Source: Psychrobacter urativorans
Lineage (GTDB): Bacteria; Pseudomonadota; Gammaproteobacteria; Pseudomonadales; Moraxellaceae
Assembly (NCBI RefSeq): GCF_904846695.1
Contig: NZ_CAJHBR010000008.1
Location: 1 to 64,000, forward strand
DNA: 64,000 nt
Direction: 5' to 3'
Positions 18,349 through 28,585 of this stretch are shown one piece after another; the stretch's first letter is position 1; each line of letters opens with the position of its first letter. The notes under the pieces were generated by a model. The model saw only the letters and a list, made by a program, of their open reading frames with translations, made no database searches and was not told where the DNA came from. The translations under genes were made by a program, and so were the position numbers.

Positions 18349-19380
18349 TTAGTCTTCGACTACAGCCAATTGCTGTTGGCCTTGTAGCGGCGCATTATCC
18401 CATTGGGTAACGGCTTGCGCTAACATACGTGCAGGGGTATCTCTATCCACAGCGGGTTGCTGCAGTAAGCGTAAGGCAGTGGCTAGTAACTCACTAGGCT
18501 GGCTAGTATCTATAGGCTGTGCCAAATTCTGCTTAGAAAGCTTTTGACCTTCAGCGTTGAATATCAATGGCAAATGATACCAGTGATCAATAGCTGGCAA
18601 CTTAGCTGCCTGCATGATAGCTATCTGCGCTGTAGTCATCGGTAAGATATCGAGGCCACGCATCACATGAGTCACTTGCTGCAAGCCATCATCAATACTA
18701 GCCGCTAAGATATAGTTAATCAGACCGTCTTGTCGACGCACCACCATGTCGCCTAAGGTTCGCTGGGGATTAGCCCATTGTAGCCCTTGAATATGATCCA
18801 TAAAACCCATGTCATAATCGGGTAGTTGTATACGCAGCTTATGCTGATGCTCATCAAGATCAGCAGTGATACAACAGCGAGGGTAGCGCTGCCGATCAGG
18901 CTGATGAAGGCTCATAGAACTATCGATTGAGTATTTATCATTAAGTGGAGTAGCTGTTGATTGCTGCTGTGCCCAAAAATTTTCTAGGCTTTTACGCGAG
19001 CACTGACAGCCATAAGTTAGCGGACGCAGGTTCGATGCTAGATAATCGTTATAGATGTCAGTACGCTCAGACTGATAGATAACATCGCCATCCCAGTGCA
19101 AACTTAAAGCCTCTAAATCTAATAGTATCTGCTCACTAAACTGGGCATCACAACGCTCAGTATCAGTATTTTCCATACGTAAGAGCCAGTCCCCACCCAA
19201 AGACTTGATATGGCAAAAGCTAGCTAGCGCTGTAGTCAAAGAGCCAAGGTGCAACTCACCCGTAGGCGAGGGTGCAAAGCGACCAATAGGACGCGGCAGC
19301 GCTTGAGTAGTCGTAGCTGGAAGTGCAGTGCTAGCAGTATAAGCACTAGTAATATAATTATTAGCAATCAAAATAAGCAA
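18349..19380 (-). CDS. gluQ: Glutamyl-Q tRNA(Asp) synthetase
   Basis: A truncated GluRS paralogue that attaches glutamate to queuosine in tRNA-Asp. The class I signature is [14 protein letters not shown], with KLSKQN as the KMSKS equivalent. The anticodon-binding domain is absent, as expected for the family. A Cys cluster (CQCSRK and CCIT) suggests the zinc site. The only in-frame start before the catalytic core is TTG at 19380 or the TTG three codons later; there is no ATG, so the N-terminus is uncertain. The dksA-gluQ order is conserved in gammaproteobacteria. Confidence 0.93.
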   Translation of the reverse strand: MLILIANNYITSAYTASTALPATTTQALPRPIGRFAPSPTGELHLGSLTTALASFCHIKSLGGDWLLRMENTDTERCDAQFSEQILLDLEALSLHWDGDVIYQSERTDIYNDYLASNLRPLTYGCQCSRKSLENFWAQQQSTATPLNDKYSIDSSMSLHQPDRQRYPRCCITADLDEHQHKLRIQLPDYDMGFMDHIQGLQWANPQRTLGDMVVRRQDGLINYILAASIDDGLQQVTHVMRGLDILPMTTAQIAIMQAAKLPAIDHWYHLPLIFNAEGQKLSKQNLAQPIDTSQPSELLATALRLLQQPAVDRDTPARMLAQAVTQWDNAPLQGQQQLAVVED

Positions 19381-19517
19381 CTGTCAGAAGTAGCAGAATG
19401 AGCCAGCTAGGATAAGTAAAATAAAGCTAAAAAGATATTCCTTAAATACAGCTGTTTTGTGACTGATCTGCTAACAGCGCTGAAAACAGCCTATAGAAAT
19501 ATCGGCTGCTATAACGC

Positions 19518-19548
19518 AAAAAGCGACCTAAGATAAGGTCGCTTTTTT
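19518..19548 (-). terminator. Terminator downstream of dksA
   Basis: A 12-bp stem (19518-19529 with 19536-19547) is flanked by A and T runs. It sits between dksA and gluQ, so the two may be transcribed separately or with partial read-through. Confidence 0.85.
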
Positions 19549-19588
19549 AACAGTTAGTTTAAGAGGTTACCTAGCTAATACTAAGGGT

Positions 19589-20029
19589 CTAGGTGTGACC
19601 TTGGTTTTGACGCTCTTTCATCTCAGATAAAGTCTTGCAATCGATACACTGAGTCGCTGTTGGGCGAGCTTCTAAACGACGCAAGCCAATTTCTACGCCA
19701 CAAGTTTCACAAAAGCCATAGTCATCGTTTTCAATCTCTGACATAGACTTATCGATTTTGCGGATAAGTTTACGTTCACGATCGCGAGTACGAAGGGCTA
19801 AAGCGAACTCTTCTTCTTGCGTAGCGCGATCATTGATATCCGGCATAGAGCTGGACTCATCTTGAATATAAGTTTTAGTGCGGTCCGCCTCACCTATTAA
19901 CTGACCTTTCCAGTCTAGCAAGATGGCTTTAAAATGCTCTAATTGTGCCTCAGACATATACTCTTCGTCTTTGGCTGGCACATAAGGGCTAAATTTTACA
20001 TCACTCGGATTTGTGGTTAGGGTGCTCAT
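19589..20029 (-). CDS. dksA: RNA polymerase-binding transcription factor DksA
   Basis: DksA works with ppGpp to modulate rRNA, ribosomal-protein and amino-acid promoters. An N-terminal coiled-coil (about residues 35-105) carries the tip Asp region DINDRATQEEE. The zinc finger is C-x2-C-x17-C-x2-C (CETC to CIDC). The 146-residue length is typical. AGGAT precedes the ATG. A 263-bp upstream spacer separates it from cpdA. Confidence 0.97.
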   Translation of the reverse strand: MSTLTTNPSDVKFSPYVPAKDEEYMSEAQLEHFKAILLDWKGQLIGEADRTKTYIQDESSSMPDINDRATQEEEFALALRTRDRERKLIRKIDKSMSEIENDDYGFCETCGVEIGLRRLEARPTATQCIDCKTLSEMKERQNQGHT

Positions 20030-20292
20030 ATGGGTATCCTATTTTTTCAAATTAATCCAACAAAACGCTTTCTCAAAAGACAAAATATTACCACTGTTAT
20101 AGAAAGCTAAACGCTGTCTTCCTGCAAAACGTTTTACCACTGGGTAACGCAATCAATACAGCTTGTCTGGCTATTTATTCACCCTTAAGTTCTTTGTCAT
20201 TATAGGGAGGATAGCCGTATTTTTATTCCTATATCAGCTATCATAGCCGATATTTAGTTACATCCATAGTATTATACGAACAATATTGGCGC

Positions 20293-21072
20293 TCAAGTAT
20301 CCAACCTTTCGACCCAGCTTGCAACCTGCCCATTGTTGGCTAATTGCAACCAACGATAACCAGGACGAGCATTGTCATCATAAGTAAAGCTCTCTTCAAA
20401 GGGTTTATACTGATAACAAGTTGATGGCGTAGTGTAGACCGTAACCCCATTATGATGTTGGATTTGTTCTTGGTGGGTGTGACCGTTAATAATCACTCGT
20501 AAATGTTCAAAGTTTGCCATGCGTTGCCAAAACGTATCAGTATTTTTTACGATATGTCTATCTATCCAGTCTGACTGCATGGGTATAACGTGATGATGCA
20601 AAGCCAATAATGTTGGTTTATGGCAATGGGTTAATTGTTCGCATAGCCAATCAATATCGTCGCTACTAATTTCACCAGCGATTTCGCCAGGAATAGCCGA
20701 GTTTATTAATAGTAATTGCCAGTAAGCAGTATTGATGACTTGGCGACTTAGCAGACGTGAATCAGCAGGTTGAGCGACTAAATATCGCTGATCAAAAGGC
20801 AGCTCTTCTCCTACTTCATCGGTCACATCGTGGTTGCCTGCGATACAAGCAAAAGGGATGCCGGTAGCATTCAACACCTGATAGATATAGTCATAGATAG
20901 CGGGTTCGACTTTATTTACTAAGTCGCCAGTGACTAAAATTAAGTCACAGTCACTTCGTTGATTAAGGGCTTGCTTTATAACCGATTCAAAGCCGTACTG
21001 ACAGCTCGGTGTAGAGGCTGGGTTATCATTAGCAGTCGGATGAGTTGATATATGCAAATCAGTAATTTGCAA
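20293..21072 (-). CDS. cpdA: CpdA-like 3',5'-cyclic-AMP phosphodiesterase (metallophosphoesterase)
   Basis: The calcineurin-type metal-site motifs are all present: D-x-H (ITDLH), GDLVNK, GNHD, ALHHH and NGHTHQ. Gene order and length fit class III cAMP phosphodiesterase CpdA, though substrate cannot be proven. The start is odd. TTG at 21072 would begin the protein in the middle of the first beta-strand (family ILQITD). The frame stays open for 22 more codons to a stop at 21139-21141, with no ATG, GTG or TTG in them. GAGGAG (21140-21135) is correctly spaced for an ATT codon at 21126. The true N-terminus may therefore lie upstream. Confidence 0.85.
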   Translation of the reverse strand: MQITDLHISTHPTANDNPASTPSCQYGFESVIKQALNQRSDCDLILVTGDLVNKVEPAIYDYIYQVLNATGIPFACIAGNHDVTDEVGEELPFDQRYLVAQPADSRLLSRQVINTAYWQLLLINSAIPGEIAGEISSDDIDWLCEQLTHCHKPTLLALHHHVIPMQSDWIDRHIVKNTDTFWQRMANFEHLRVIINGHTHQEQIQHHNGVTVYTTPSTCYQYKPFEESFTYDDNARPGYRWLQLANNGQVASWVERLDT

Positions 21073-21483
21073 AATACTTAAATGCTTGCTCGGTGTTCTG
21101 ATGGGGTAGACAAGGTTAGTCGGAATAAGATCAACTCCTCATTAAGCCGAAATAATGCTGGTATCAGCGAGTCAAAAATTAATATTCAGCAGTTCATGCA
21201 CTCGTCAGTAAGCGCTGATTATACCAATAAACGACAGCTGATGAATCTATTTTTCAGGTCATCAGTCAATGCCCAAGATTCCTAAAAGACCAGTTGTATA
21301 GGCTTATATCTTCTATACAGGTCGCATTTATAGCATGGATTCTGTAACAAACTCAATATCATTTAGCAAAAAACTAAAATAATGTTCAACAAAATACTTT
21401 GGTTATTAAATTTTTAGTTCCTGGTAGTAATACAAGCTTTGACGATGACTCAGCTGTAGTGCTGCTCTATTAATACTCTAGCA

Positions 21484-22299
21484 CTAACTACCACTTGATG
21501 ACCTTGCCGCTAGAACCTTAGAAACTATAAGAGCGGTAAAGAATATGATTGCCAGCACTAATACAATGGCCAGTCCAGTTTGAATATCAAATAAAATACT
21601 ACCCCAAACTCCTAAAGTGACTCCCAGTTGTGCTACTACTAAAGCCAGTATTACCATTTGCTTAGGTGCTGCTGAATACAAGCGTGCGGTTAAGGCTGGC
21701 AAGACTAATAAACCGCTAATCAATAAGCTACCCACTGCTTGGAGTGCAATCGCACAAAACCCAGCCAATAGCCCCATAAAGAATAGGCGCTGGCGAGTAG
21801 GGTCGATTCCTTGAATACGTGCTAATGCTTCATGAGTCGCTAACTTGACTTGCGCCGGCCAAATATAAACTAGCAAGGCTAAGCCTAGCGCTACACTGAC
21901 GCCAAGTAATGGTAAATCGGCCCAATCAAGATCTAATAAGTTACCGAATAAGAAGCCCAAAATATTGGCTTGTTGATCAGTCAGCTGCGTCAAAGTTAAT
22001 AAGCCTAAACACAATAGCGTGACGGCTACTACTGCTAATACGGCATCGACTGGCAAGCGCTCATCATCGACCAATACTAGTCCTAACACCACTACAATGC
22101 TGACTAAAGCTACGCCTATACCCATTGGTAACTGCCACCAAACCGCTAGAGCGACGCCCAGTAACGTTCCGTGCGCTAGAGCATCGGCAAAAAAAGCCAT
22201 GCGTCGCCATAATACCAAACAGCCAAGCGGTGCTGAGAGCAACCCTAAAATACTACCGGCAATCCAAGCCGGAGCAATGATAGCTAACCAAGCAGTCAT
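21484..22299 (-). CDS. znuB: Zinc ABC transporter permease ZnuB
   Basis: This is an ABC-3 family membrane permease, 271 residues with about eight membrane segments. The N-terminal GCLVLWRRMAFFADALAHG and the central GSLLISGLLVLPALTARL are family motifs. It lies 92 bp after znuC in the same orientation and completes the zinc importer with ZnuC and the divergent ZnuA. Confidence 0.94.
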   Translation of the reverse strand: MTAWLAIIAPAWIAGSILGLLSAPLGCLVLWRRMAFFADALAHGTLLGVALAVWWQLPMGIGVALVSIVVVLGLVLVDDERLPVDAVLAVVAVTLLCLGLLTLTQLTDQQANILGFLFGNLLDLDWADLPLLGVSVALGLALLVYIWPAQVKLATHEALARIQGIDPTRQRLFFMGLLAGFCAIALQAVGSLLISGLLVLPALTARLYSAAPKQMVILALVVAQLGVTLGVWGSILFDIQTGLAIVLVLAIIFFTALIVSKVLAARSSSGS

Positions 22300-22391
22300 A
22301 ACTAATATCGTCCATTAAATTTTATTAAAAGCCAAAAGCCAAATGTTACTAACAATTAACCTTAGCTAAAAGTAGCTAGGCAGCTGTTTAT

Positions 22392-23213
22392 CTACCTCGA
22401 CATTGCGCTTGGCGCATGATGCTCACAGGCATGAGGCTGATGGACATACGGCTGCTCATAGTGATGACCAAACAGCTTTTGAAATTCAGCCGTGACCGCC
22501 AGCTCGCTAGGTTGACCTTCGCAGCAAATATGCTTGTTAAGGCATATCACTCGGCGACTGCCTTTCATCACCCAATGTAGATCATGAGAGACTACTAGCA
22601 TGGCACAGCGTAAAAAATCTGGTAACTCATCGATAAACTGATACAGCCAAAGCTCAGTATCGGGATCAAGGCCTTGCATAGGCTCATCCAAAATCAGTAA
22701 GTTAGGCTTATCTAATAAAGCTCTAGCAAGCAGCACTCGCTGAGTCTCGCCACCAGATAGATGCAGCATTTGCCGTAGTAATAGGTGATTTAGGGATAAG
22801 TTGTCAAAAATAAACTGCCGCTGCTCAGCATTTAGACGGCGCTGATCTGCTTGCGCTAATAAATCTTTTACTCGTAATGGCAAAATAGGCGGTACGGCAA
22901 AACGCTGTGGCACATACCCTAATTGTAGCGGTTGATGAGTGACGATTTGGCCTTTGCTAGGCTTGAGTAGACCTAAAATAAGCTTAACTAGCGTGGACTT
23001 GCCAGCCCCATTAGGGCCGATGAGGCTAAGAGTCTCATTGACAGCGATATCGATATTAATATGGGATACCAAACGCTGTGGGCCAATCTCGTAGCTGACA
23101 TTTTCTAGGCTGAGTAGCTTAGGGCTAGCTTCGAGCTTTTGGTCACTTATACTAGCGTCAAGCGCTCGAGCAGAATTAATGGCAAGATGCTGAGGGGCAA
23201 TAGACTGTTTCAT
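22392..23213 (-). CDS. znuC: Zinc ABC transporter ATP-binding protein ZnuC
   Basis: The ATPase motifs are Walker A GPNGAGKST, Q-loop YVPQR, signature LSGGETQRV, Walker B LLILDEP and the H-loop VSHDLHW. A C-terminal His-containing tail (HHYEQPYVHQPHACEHH) may bind zinc. It lies between zur and znuB on the minus strand, which gives the order zur-znuC-znuB. Confidence 0.95.
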   Translation of the reverse strand: MKQSIAPQHLAINSARALDASISDQKLEASPKLLSLENVSYEIGPQRLVSHINIDIAVNETLSLIGPNGAGKSTLVKLILGLLKPSKGQIVTHQPLQLGYVPQRFAVPPILPLRVKDLLAQADQRRLNAEQRQFIFDNLSLNHLLLRQMLHLSGGETQRVLLARALLDKPNLLILDEPMQGLDPDTELWLYQFIDELPDFLRCAMLVVSHDLHWVMKGSRRVICLNKHICCEGQPSELAVTAEFQKLFGHHYEQPYVHQPHACEHHAPSAMSR

Positions 23214-23327
23214 GGTATGACTGCTAACGGTTAATGAATAGTGATTAACGAATAATGATGAGTTACTACAATTTAACAGTAACTTACCAAGTTCAAGCTT
23301 AAAAAGCAGCTAATGTTCCTGATAAGG

Positions 23328-23906
23328 TTATTGGCAAGCTTGGCAATGCCCGCTCAATTCAATAACACTACGGGCAACCTTAAAGCCCACATCTTGCTCT
23401 GCAAAAATCATCATTTCTTGGATAGGCAGGCTGCTACATTCCTGCACCCGTTGACACTGCTCACAGATAAGAAAAGCGGCAGTATGTTGCGCCCGTGGAT
23501 GACAGCAAGGCACATAAGCGTTGATCGAGGTCAGTTGATGAATTAAGCCTTCGCTCAATAAAAACTCTAAACTGCGATAAACCGTTGGTGGTGCTACGTT
23601 TTTTGGCGTTTGCTTGTCTGAGCTACCATCTGTGCTATCAGCAGCGGTGTCTGAGAAGCGCATTTGCTGCAGCTGGGTGATCAAATCGTAAGCACCAACC
23701 GGCTGATTGGCGGTTAAGACTAGCTGATATATCTGCTGACGCAATAGGGTGAAACGTACGCCACGCTTACGGCAGTCCTCTTTTGCGCTGGCTAAGCGTT
23801 GAGCAACATCTTCTGCTGTGGATTGCTGTACATCATGCAGATGGTCGGTATCGACACATCTAGTAGCGCAAGAAGTCATAGTATAATTAGAAATAGTAGG
23901 GGACAC
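23328..23906 (-). CDS. zur: Zinc uptake regulator Zur (Fur family)
   Basis: Zur represses zinc-import genes when zinc is bound. It has an N-terminal winged helix (RFTLLRQQIYQLVL, then PPTVYRSLEFLLSEGLIHQL). The metal site includes CCHPRAQHTAAFLICEQC and the C-terminal CQAC. I chose the GTG at 23906 because GGAGG lies 8 nt upstream; the longer TTG-initiated frame from 23921 would itself include that Shine-Dalgarno. It heads the znuCB group and faces znuA across a Zur-type palindrome. Confidence 0.93.
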   Translation of the reverse strand: MSPTISNYTMTSCATRCVDTDHLHDVQQSTAEDVAQRLASAKEDCRKRGVRFTLLRQQIYQLVLTANQPVGAYDLITQLQQMRFSDTAADSTDGSSDKQTPKNVAPPTVYRSLEFLLSEGLIHQLTSINAYVPCCHPRAQHTAAFLICEQCQRVQECSSLPIQEMMIFAEQDVGFKVARSVIELSGHCQACQ

Positions 23907-23942
23907 CTTACAGACCTCCAAAATAATAGTGCATATTCAATT

Positions 23943-23955
23943 GTTATAGTATAAC
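23943..23955. promoter_or_regulatory. Zur-binding site (zur / znuA divergent operator)
   Basis: The perfect 13-bp palindrome GTTATAGTATAAC matches the core of the gammaproteobacterial Zur box. It lies 37 bp before the zur GTG and 110 bp before znuA. It overlaps -10-like sequences in both directions, so one operator could control both transcripts. Confidence 0.85.
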
Positions 23956-24065
23956 ATAATGATAGATAAAATTATGCGCTCATAGCATTATAATTTTTCT
24001 TATCATTTATCAAAAAATGTTTATAAAAAAGCATTTTACAAAATAGTTATAGGACAAAACCCCAC

Positions 24066-25019
24066 ATGTCTGACAATCAACAAATTTTTGCTAATATCCT
24101 AAATAAGCAACGAGTGACACGGCTGTTGAGCAACCTCTCATCGCTAGTGCTAAGGCTCAAGTTTTGGCCAGCAAAAGCATTATCAATGTCAGCAGTTTTA
24201 ATAGCTATGCTGTTAAGCTCAGTAATAGTGAGCAATGCACAGGCGGCAACGGTCAGTGTTAGTAACTATCCACTTTTTCTGTTAAGTGAAGCTGTGACAG
24301 CAGGCGCGCCGTCAGCTAAGCAACTGCTACATGCAGGCGAGGTGGGGCATCATGGTAGCATCAGCCCTGGTGATATTAAAGCCATTCAAGACAGCAAATT
24401 TGTAGTTTGGTTTGGTGCTCCTTTAGAGAATAACTTGGCAGCTAGTTTAGAAAAAGCGCCCAATGCTATTTCCTTATTTGCTTTCAAGGCTTTTACTAGA
24501 CATCCACTACGTGAAGTACAAGGTAAGCCTATTACTAATACTCTAGATCCGCATATTTGGCTCGATCCAGAAAATGCTAAAGCTATTACTCGTGCACTAG
24601 CTGTGATTCACAGTCATGCCAATCCGCAGTACAAGTCGCTCTATCAAGCCAATGCAAAAAAATTCGCTCAGCGTATGGATCAAGCAGTAGCAAGCCAAAA
24701 TAAGGTTTTAAAGCAGCAACCTTACTGGGCTTATCACGACGCTTATCAGTATATAGAGCAAGCGGCAAAGCTAAAGCTTATTGGTAGCTTGAGTGTGGAT
24801 GAACATTTAGCCCCCAAAGCTAGCCAGTTACGTTGGCTAAATGAACAGCGCCCTGCCAAGTCAATGTGCTTAGTGACTCAAGGTAAAGTGGCGAAAGGCT
24901 TGTTGGCTAAGCTGCAACCAGTGACTAGTACTGTACAGCTGGAGGATATGAGTGCGAGTAAAGATTTTGTACAAGGATGGCAAGATATGGCGCAGCAAAT
25001 ACGCAGTTGTATAAACTGA
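24066..25019 (+). CDS. znuA: Zinc ABC transporter substrate-binding protein ZnuA
   Basis: Periplasmic cluster A-I metal-binding protein. A signal sequence ends NAQA|ATVS after an unusually long (about 40-residue) polar region, so Met42 may be the real start. Metal-site histidines are expected in GHHGSISPGD, DPHIWLDP and WAYHDAYQYIE, followed by SVDEHLAPKAS. There is no long His-rich loop. It is transcribed divergently from zur-znuCB. Confidence 0.9.
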   Translation: MSDNQQIFANILNKQRVTRLLSNLSSLVLRLKFWPAKALSMSAVLIAMLLSSVIVSNAQAATVSVSNYPLFLLSEAVTAGAPSAKQLLHAGEVGHHGSISPGDIKAIQDSKFVVWFGAPLENNLAASLEKAPNAISLFAFKAFTRHPLREVQGKPITNTLDPHIWLDPENAKAITRALAVIHSHANPQYKSLYQANAKKFAQRMDQAVASQNKVLKQQPYWAYHDAYQYIEQAAKLKLIGSLSVDEHLAPKASQLRWLNEQRPAKSMCLVTQGKVAKGLLAKLQPVTSTVQLEDMSASKDFVQGWQDMAQQIRSCIN

Positions 25020-25161
25020 TAGGGTAGGGAGGCAAAGCTAAACACTTGATAGCAGCCATTATTCTGCTTGCTTCAATACAGCTTAGCCCTTATCATGACT
25101 GGGATTTTATTTAGATGAATAAGGGAATATCGCACTGATATTTTACACTTTAGGATAGCTA

Positions 25162-25560
25162 ATGACCCAACCTGCCAAACGCAGCCAAAAACAACAAGTA
25201 AGAGTTTATCTTAAGCGACAGACTTGGGCGTTACTGCTAGTAATCGTTGCGGCTTGGCTGATAGATAACAGTTGGTTCAATGGCGAATTAGTAGTAGCAA
25301 AAAGTGCCGCTATCGGTGGCTTGTTGAGCTTTGTGACCCAAATGGTATTTGCTGTCTTTATGTTTAGTCATAGCGGGTACCAGGCGCGTAACCGCATTGT
25401 TAGCCAATTTTTTAGAGGGCAGGCGCTAAAATGGCTGCTAACAGTGTTTGGTTTTGCTTTTATTTTTATCACTATAAAACCACTATCTGCGCCAGCCTTG
25501 TTGCTTGGATTTATCGTTATGAAAATAAGTCATGTGCTAATGTTGGGTCGTATTAGATAA
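25162..25560 (+). CDS. atpI: ATP synthase subunit I (AtpI)
   Basis: This 132-residue small membrane protein has four predicted helices and a basic N-terminus, matching the AtpI family that assists c-ring assembly. It precedes the structural atp genes as usual, but 532 bp and an intrinsic terminator lie between it and atpB, so it is probably not on the main operon mRNA. Confidence 0.85.
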   Translation: MTQPAKRSQKQQVRVYLKRQTWALLLVIVAAWLIDNSWFNGELVVAKSAAIGGLLSFVTQMVFAVFMFSHSGYQARNRIVSQFFRGQALKWLLTVFGFAFIFITIKPLSAPALLLGFIVMKISHVLMLGRIR

Positions 25561-25716
25561 TGCTATAAACTAACAGCAGCCGTAATACACCTAATTTTTA
25601 TTAAAAACAACATTTAAAAATAAAATCTTACAATTTAATTATCGACGTAAAGCCATGCTAGCAAAGCTGTTAGCCATTAAGTTAGTCATATAGTGGATAA
25701 AAAACGAATAATTGCC

Positions 25717-25745
25717 TTTACACGAATACAACGCTGCATTAATAT
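25717..25745 (+). promoter_or_regulatory. Sigma-70 promoter of the candidate sRNA
   Basis: TTTACA (25717-25722), a 17-bp spacer and TAATAT (25740-25745) predict a start near 25752. The -35 matches five of six and the -10 four of six. Confidence 0.55.
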
Positions 25746-25751
25746 ACACAA

Positions 25752-25881
25752 CTAATTGTTTTGCTCAACCGTACTTAATTGAGCGACAGTCTCGCCGAAT
25801 GGATACAGGCAGACGAACATATAATATATTTATATGTGAATACTAAGGGCTAGTAGTTATTACTCATAAGCCCTTTTTTTA
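25752..25881 (+). ncRNA. Candidate small RNA between atpI and atpB
   Basis: About 130 nt run from a predicted promoter to an intrinsic terminator. Hairpin 1 pairs 25761-25768 with 25779-25786. Hairpin 2 pairs GTCT-GCC (25789-25796, one bulge) with GGC-AGAC (25808-25814). Hairpin 3 is the terminator stem 25845-25851 with 25869-25875 plus a T-run. No open reading frame of note is inside. It could be a free sRNA or a premature-termination leader of the atp operon. No known family recognised. Confidence 0.55.
25845..25881 (+). terminator. Intrinsic terminator upstream of atpB
   Basis: AAGGGCT/AGCCCTT stem with an inner AGTA/TACT extension, followed by seven or more T residues. It separates atpI and the sRNA candidate from atpB. 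Confidence 0.85.
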
Positions 25882-26080
25882 TAGCTACGTTTTATGAAAA
25901 GCTAATGAAAACAAGCATTTGCATGCAGAGTACAAGTTAAAATAGGGTGGCTGTTATTGATTATTGGGATGCTAAAGTAGGGTTTGTTTATGGGCTATAT
26001 CAGCGCAGTAAATATTCGTACTTAAGTCTCATCAGATGACAATCATATTTTTGGTAGTTGAGTAAATCGTTGATTAATAA

Positions 26081-26959
<879 letters not shown>

Positions 26960-26974
26960 TTAGACATTCAATAG

Positions 26975-27241
<267 letters not shown>

Positions 27242-27372
27242 TCAGAAAGCTCAGTTGTAAATGTTTGATTTTCAAGGTTTTTCTAAAAGATTGTTACCAA
27301 TAAATTTAGTCAAATTTTGACTATCAAACATGGTCAATGAAACTGATTTTTCATTAACAAAGAGGTGATCAC

Positions 27373-27843
27373 GTGAATATCAATTCTACCCTCATCGGTC
27401 AAGCCATTGCTTTTGCAATCTTTGTGATGTTCTGCATGAAGTTCGTGTGGCCACCACTTATCGGTGCTATCAATGACCGTCAGCGCAAAATCGCTGAAGG
27501 CTTAGATGCCGCAGAAAAAGCAAAAGCAGATTTGGCCACCGCGGAGCAAGATGTACAGCAGGAGCTTAATCTGGCTAAGACTAAAGCTGCTGCCTTAATT
27601 GAGCAAGCGAACAAGAGTGCTAATCAACTCATTGAAGATGCCAAGTCGCAAGCACAAGTAGAAGGCGAGCGTATTCGTCAACAAGCACAAGCGGCAATCG
27701 ATCAGGAAATCAATCAAGCGCGTGAATCATTACGTGCCCAAGTTGCAGAACTTGCAGTCCTTGGTGCTGAGAAGATTTTGCAAGATAGAGTCGATGTGCA
27801 AAAACATGCCAGCATGTTAAATCAGCTGGCGGCGAAGCTGTAA
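27373..27843 (+). CDS. atpF: F1Fo ATP synthase subunit b
   Basis: Peripheral-stalk subunit, 156 residues: one N-terminal membrane helix (residues 7-25) and then a long charged coiled coil rich in Ala, Gln and Glu. It starts at GTG, supported by AAGAGGTGATC immediately upstream. Confidence 0.96.
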   Translation: MNINSTLIGQAIAFAIFVMFCMKFVWPPLIGAINDRQRKIAEGLDAAEKAKADLATAEQDVQQELNLAKTKAAALIEQANKSANQLIEDAKSQAQVEGERIRQQAQAAIDQEINQARESLRAQVAELAVLGAEKILQDRVDVQKHASMLNQLAAKL

Positions 27844-27856
27844 TTGTGAGGATATA

Positions 27857-28489
27857 ATGGCTGACTTATCAACCTTAGCACGACCCTACGCGAAAGCCGC
27901 GTTTGACTATGCCAATGAGAACGGGATAGTAAACGAGTGGGAAGATTTTTTATTCGTTGCCAGTACGATTGTCAATGATAAATCTTTTCACACCTTGCTA
28001 GACAATCCAGCTGTTTCTGCTGAGCATAAGTCAGCCGCTCTGACTGATCTTTATGATACGCAAGTAGCTAGTGCTAGTGATTCTGCCTTTAAGCAACTAT
28101 TGGGTGCTACCCATGGTCGCAGTGAGCAGATTCATAACAGTAGTGTCAGCTATCCAAAAGTATCAACTGCGCTTAATAACTTTGTAAACCAGCTAGCAGA
28201 GCAAGAACGTTTGGCCCTGCTACCTGAAGTTTATAAGCATTATCGTCGTCATAAAGCGATAAGTCTGAAGCAGCTTGATGCTTACGTGACTACCGCCTAT
28301 CCATTGACTGACGAGCAGCGTGAGATGTTACAAACACGTCTTGCTGCCTCGCTTAATGCCAGTGTAGTGATTCACGAAACAGTTGATTCTAGTCTTTTAG
28401 CAGGCGCTACTATAAAAGTCGGTGACAAAGTCATCGATGATTCAATGCGCGGTAAGTTAAAACAGTTAAAAACACAGCTAACGGCCTAA
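27857..28489 (+). CDS. atpH: F1Fo ATP synthase subunit delta
   Basis: Peripheral-stalk cap connecting b to alpha/beta. It begins [13 protein letters not shown], the family signature, and ends with the beta-rich [22 protein letters not shown]. At 210 residues it is slightly longer than the usual ~177 because of a mid-protein insertion near residues 85-100. It starts 13 bp after atpF. Confidence 0.95.
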   Translation: MADLSTLARPYAKAAFDYANENGIVNEWEDFLFVASTIVNDKSFHTLLDNPAVSAEHKSAALTDLYDTQVASASDSAFKQLLGATHGRSEQIHNSSVSYPKVSTALNNFVNQLAEQERLALLPEVYKHYRRHKAISLKQLDAYVTTAYPLTDEQREMLQTRLAASLNASVVIHETVDSSLLAGATIKVGDKVIDDSMRGKLKQLKTQLTA

Positions 28490-28506
28490 TACTACTGATA
28501 GATAAT

Positions 28507-28527
28507 ACCCTACTGAATGAGTAGGGT
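28507..28527 (+). other. Intercistronic hairpin, atpH / atpA
   Basis: A perfect 8-bp stem (ACCCTACT/AGTAGGGT) with a 5-nt loop and no T-run. It is more likely an mRNA processing or stability element than a terminator. Confidence 0.55.
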
Positions 28528-28585
28528 GTGCTAGTGAGAGTGTTTGAGTCAGTGGGCGGTATCATAAATTAAAGGAAACCAGGCA

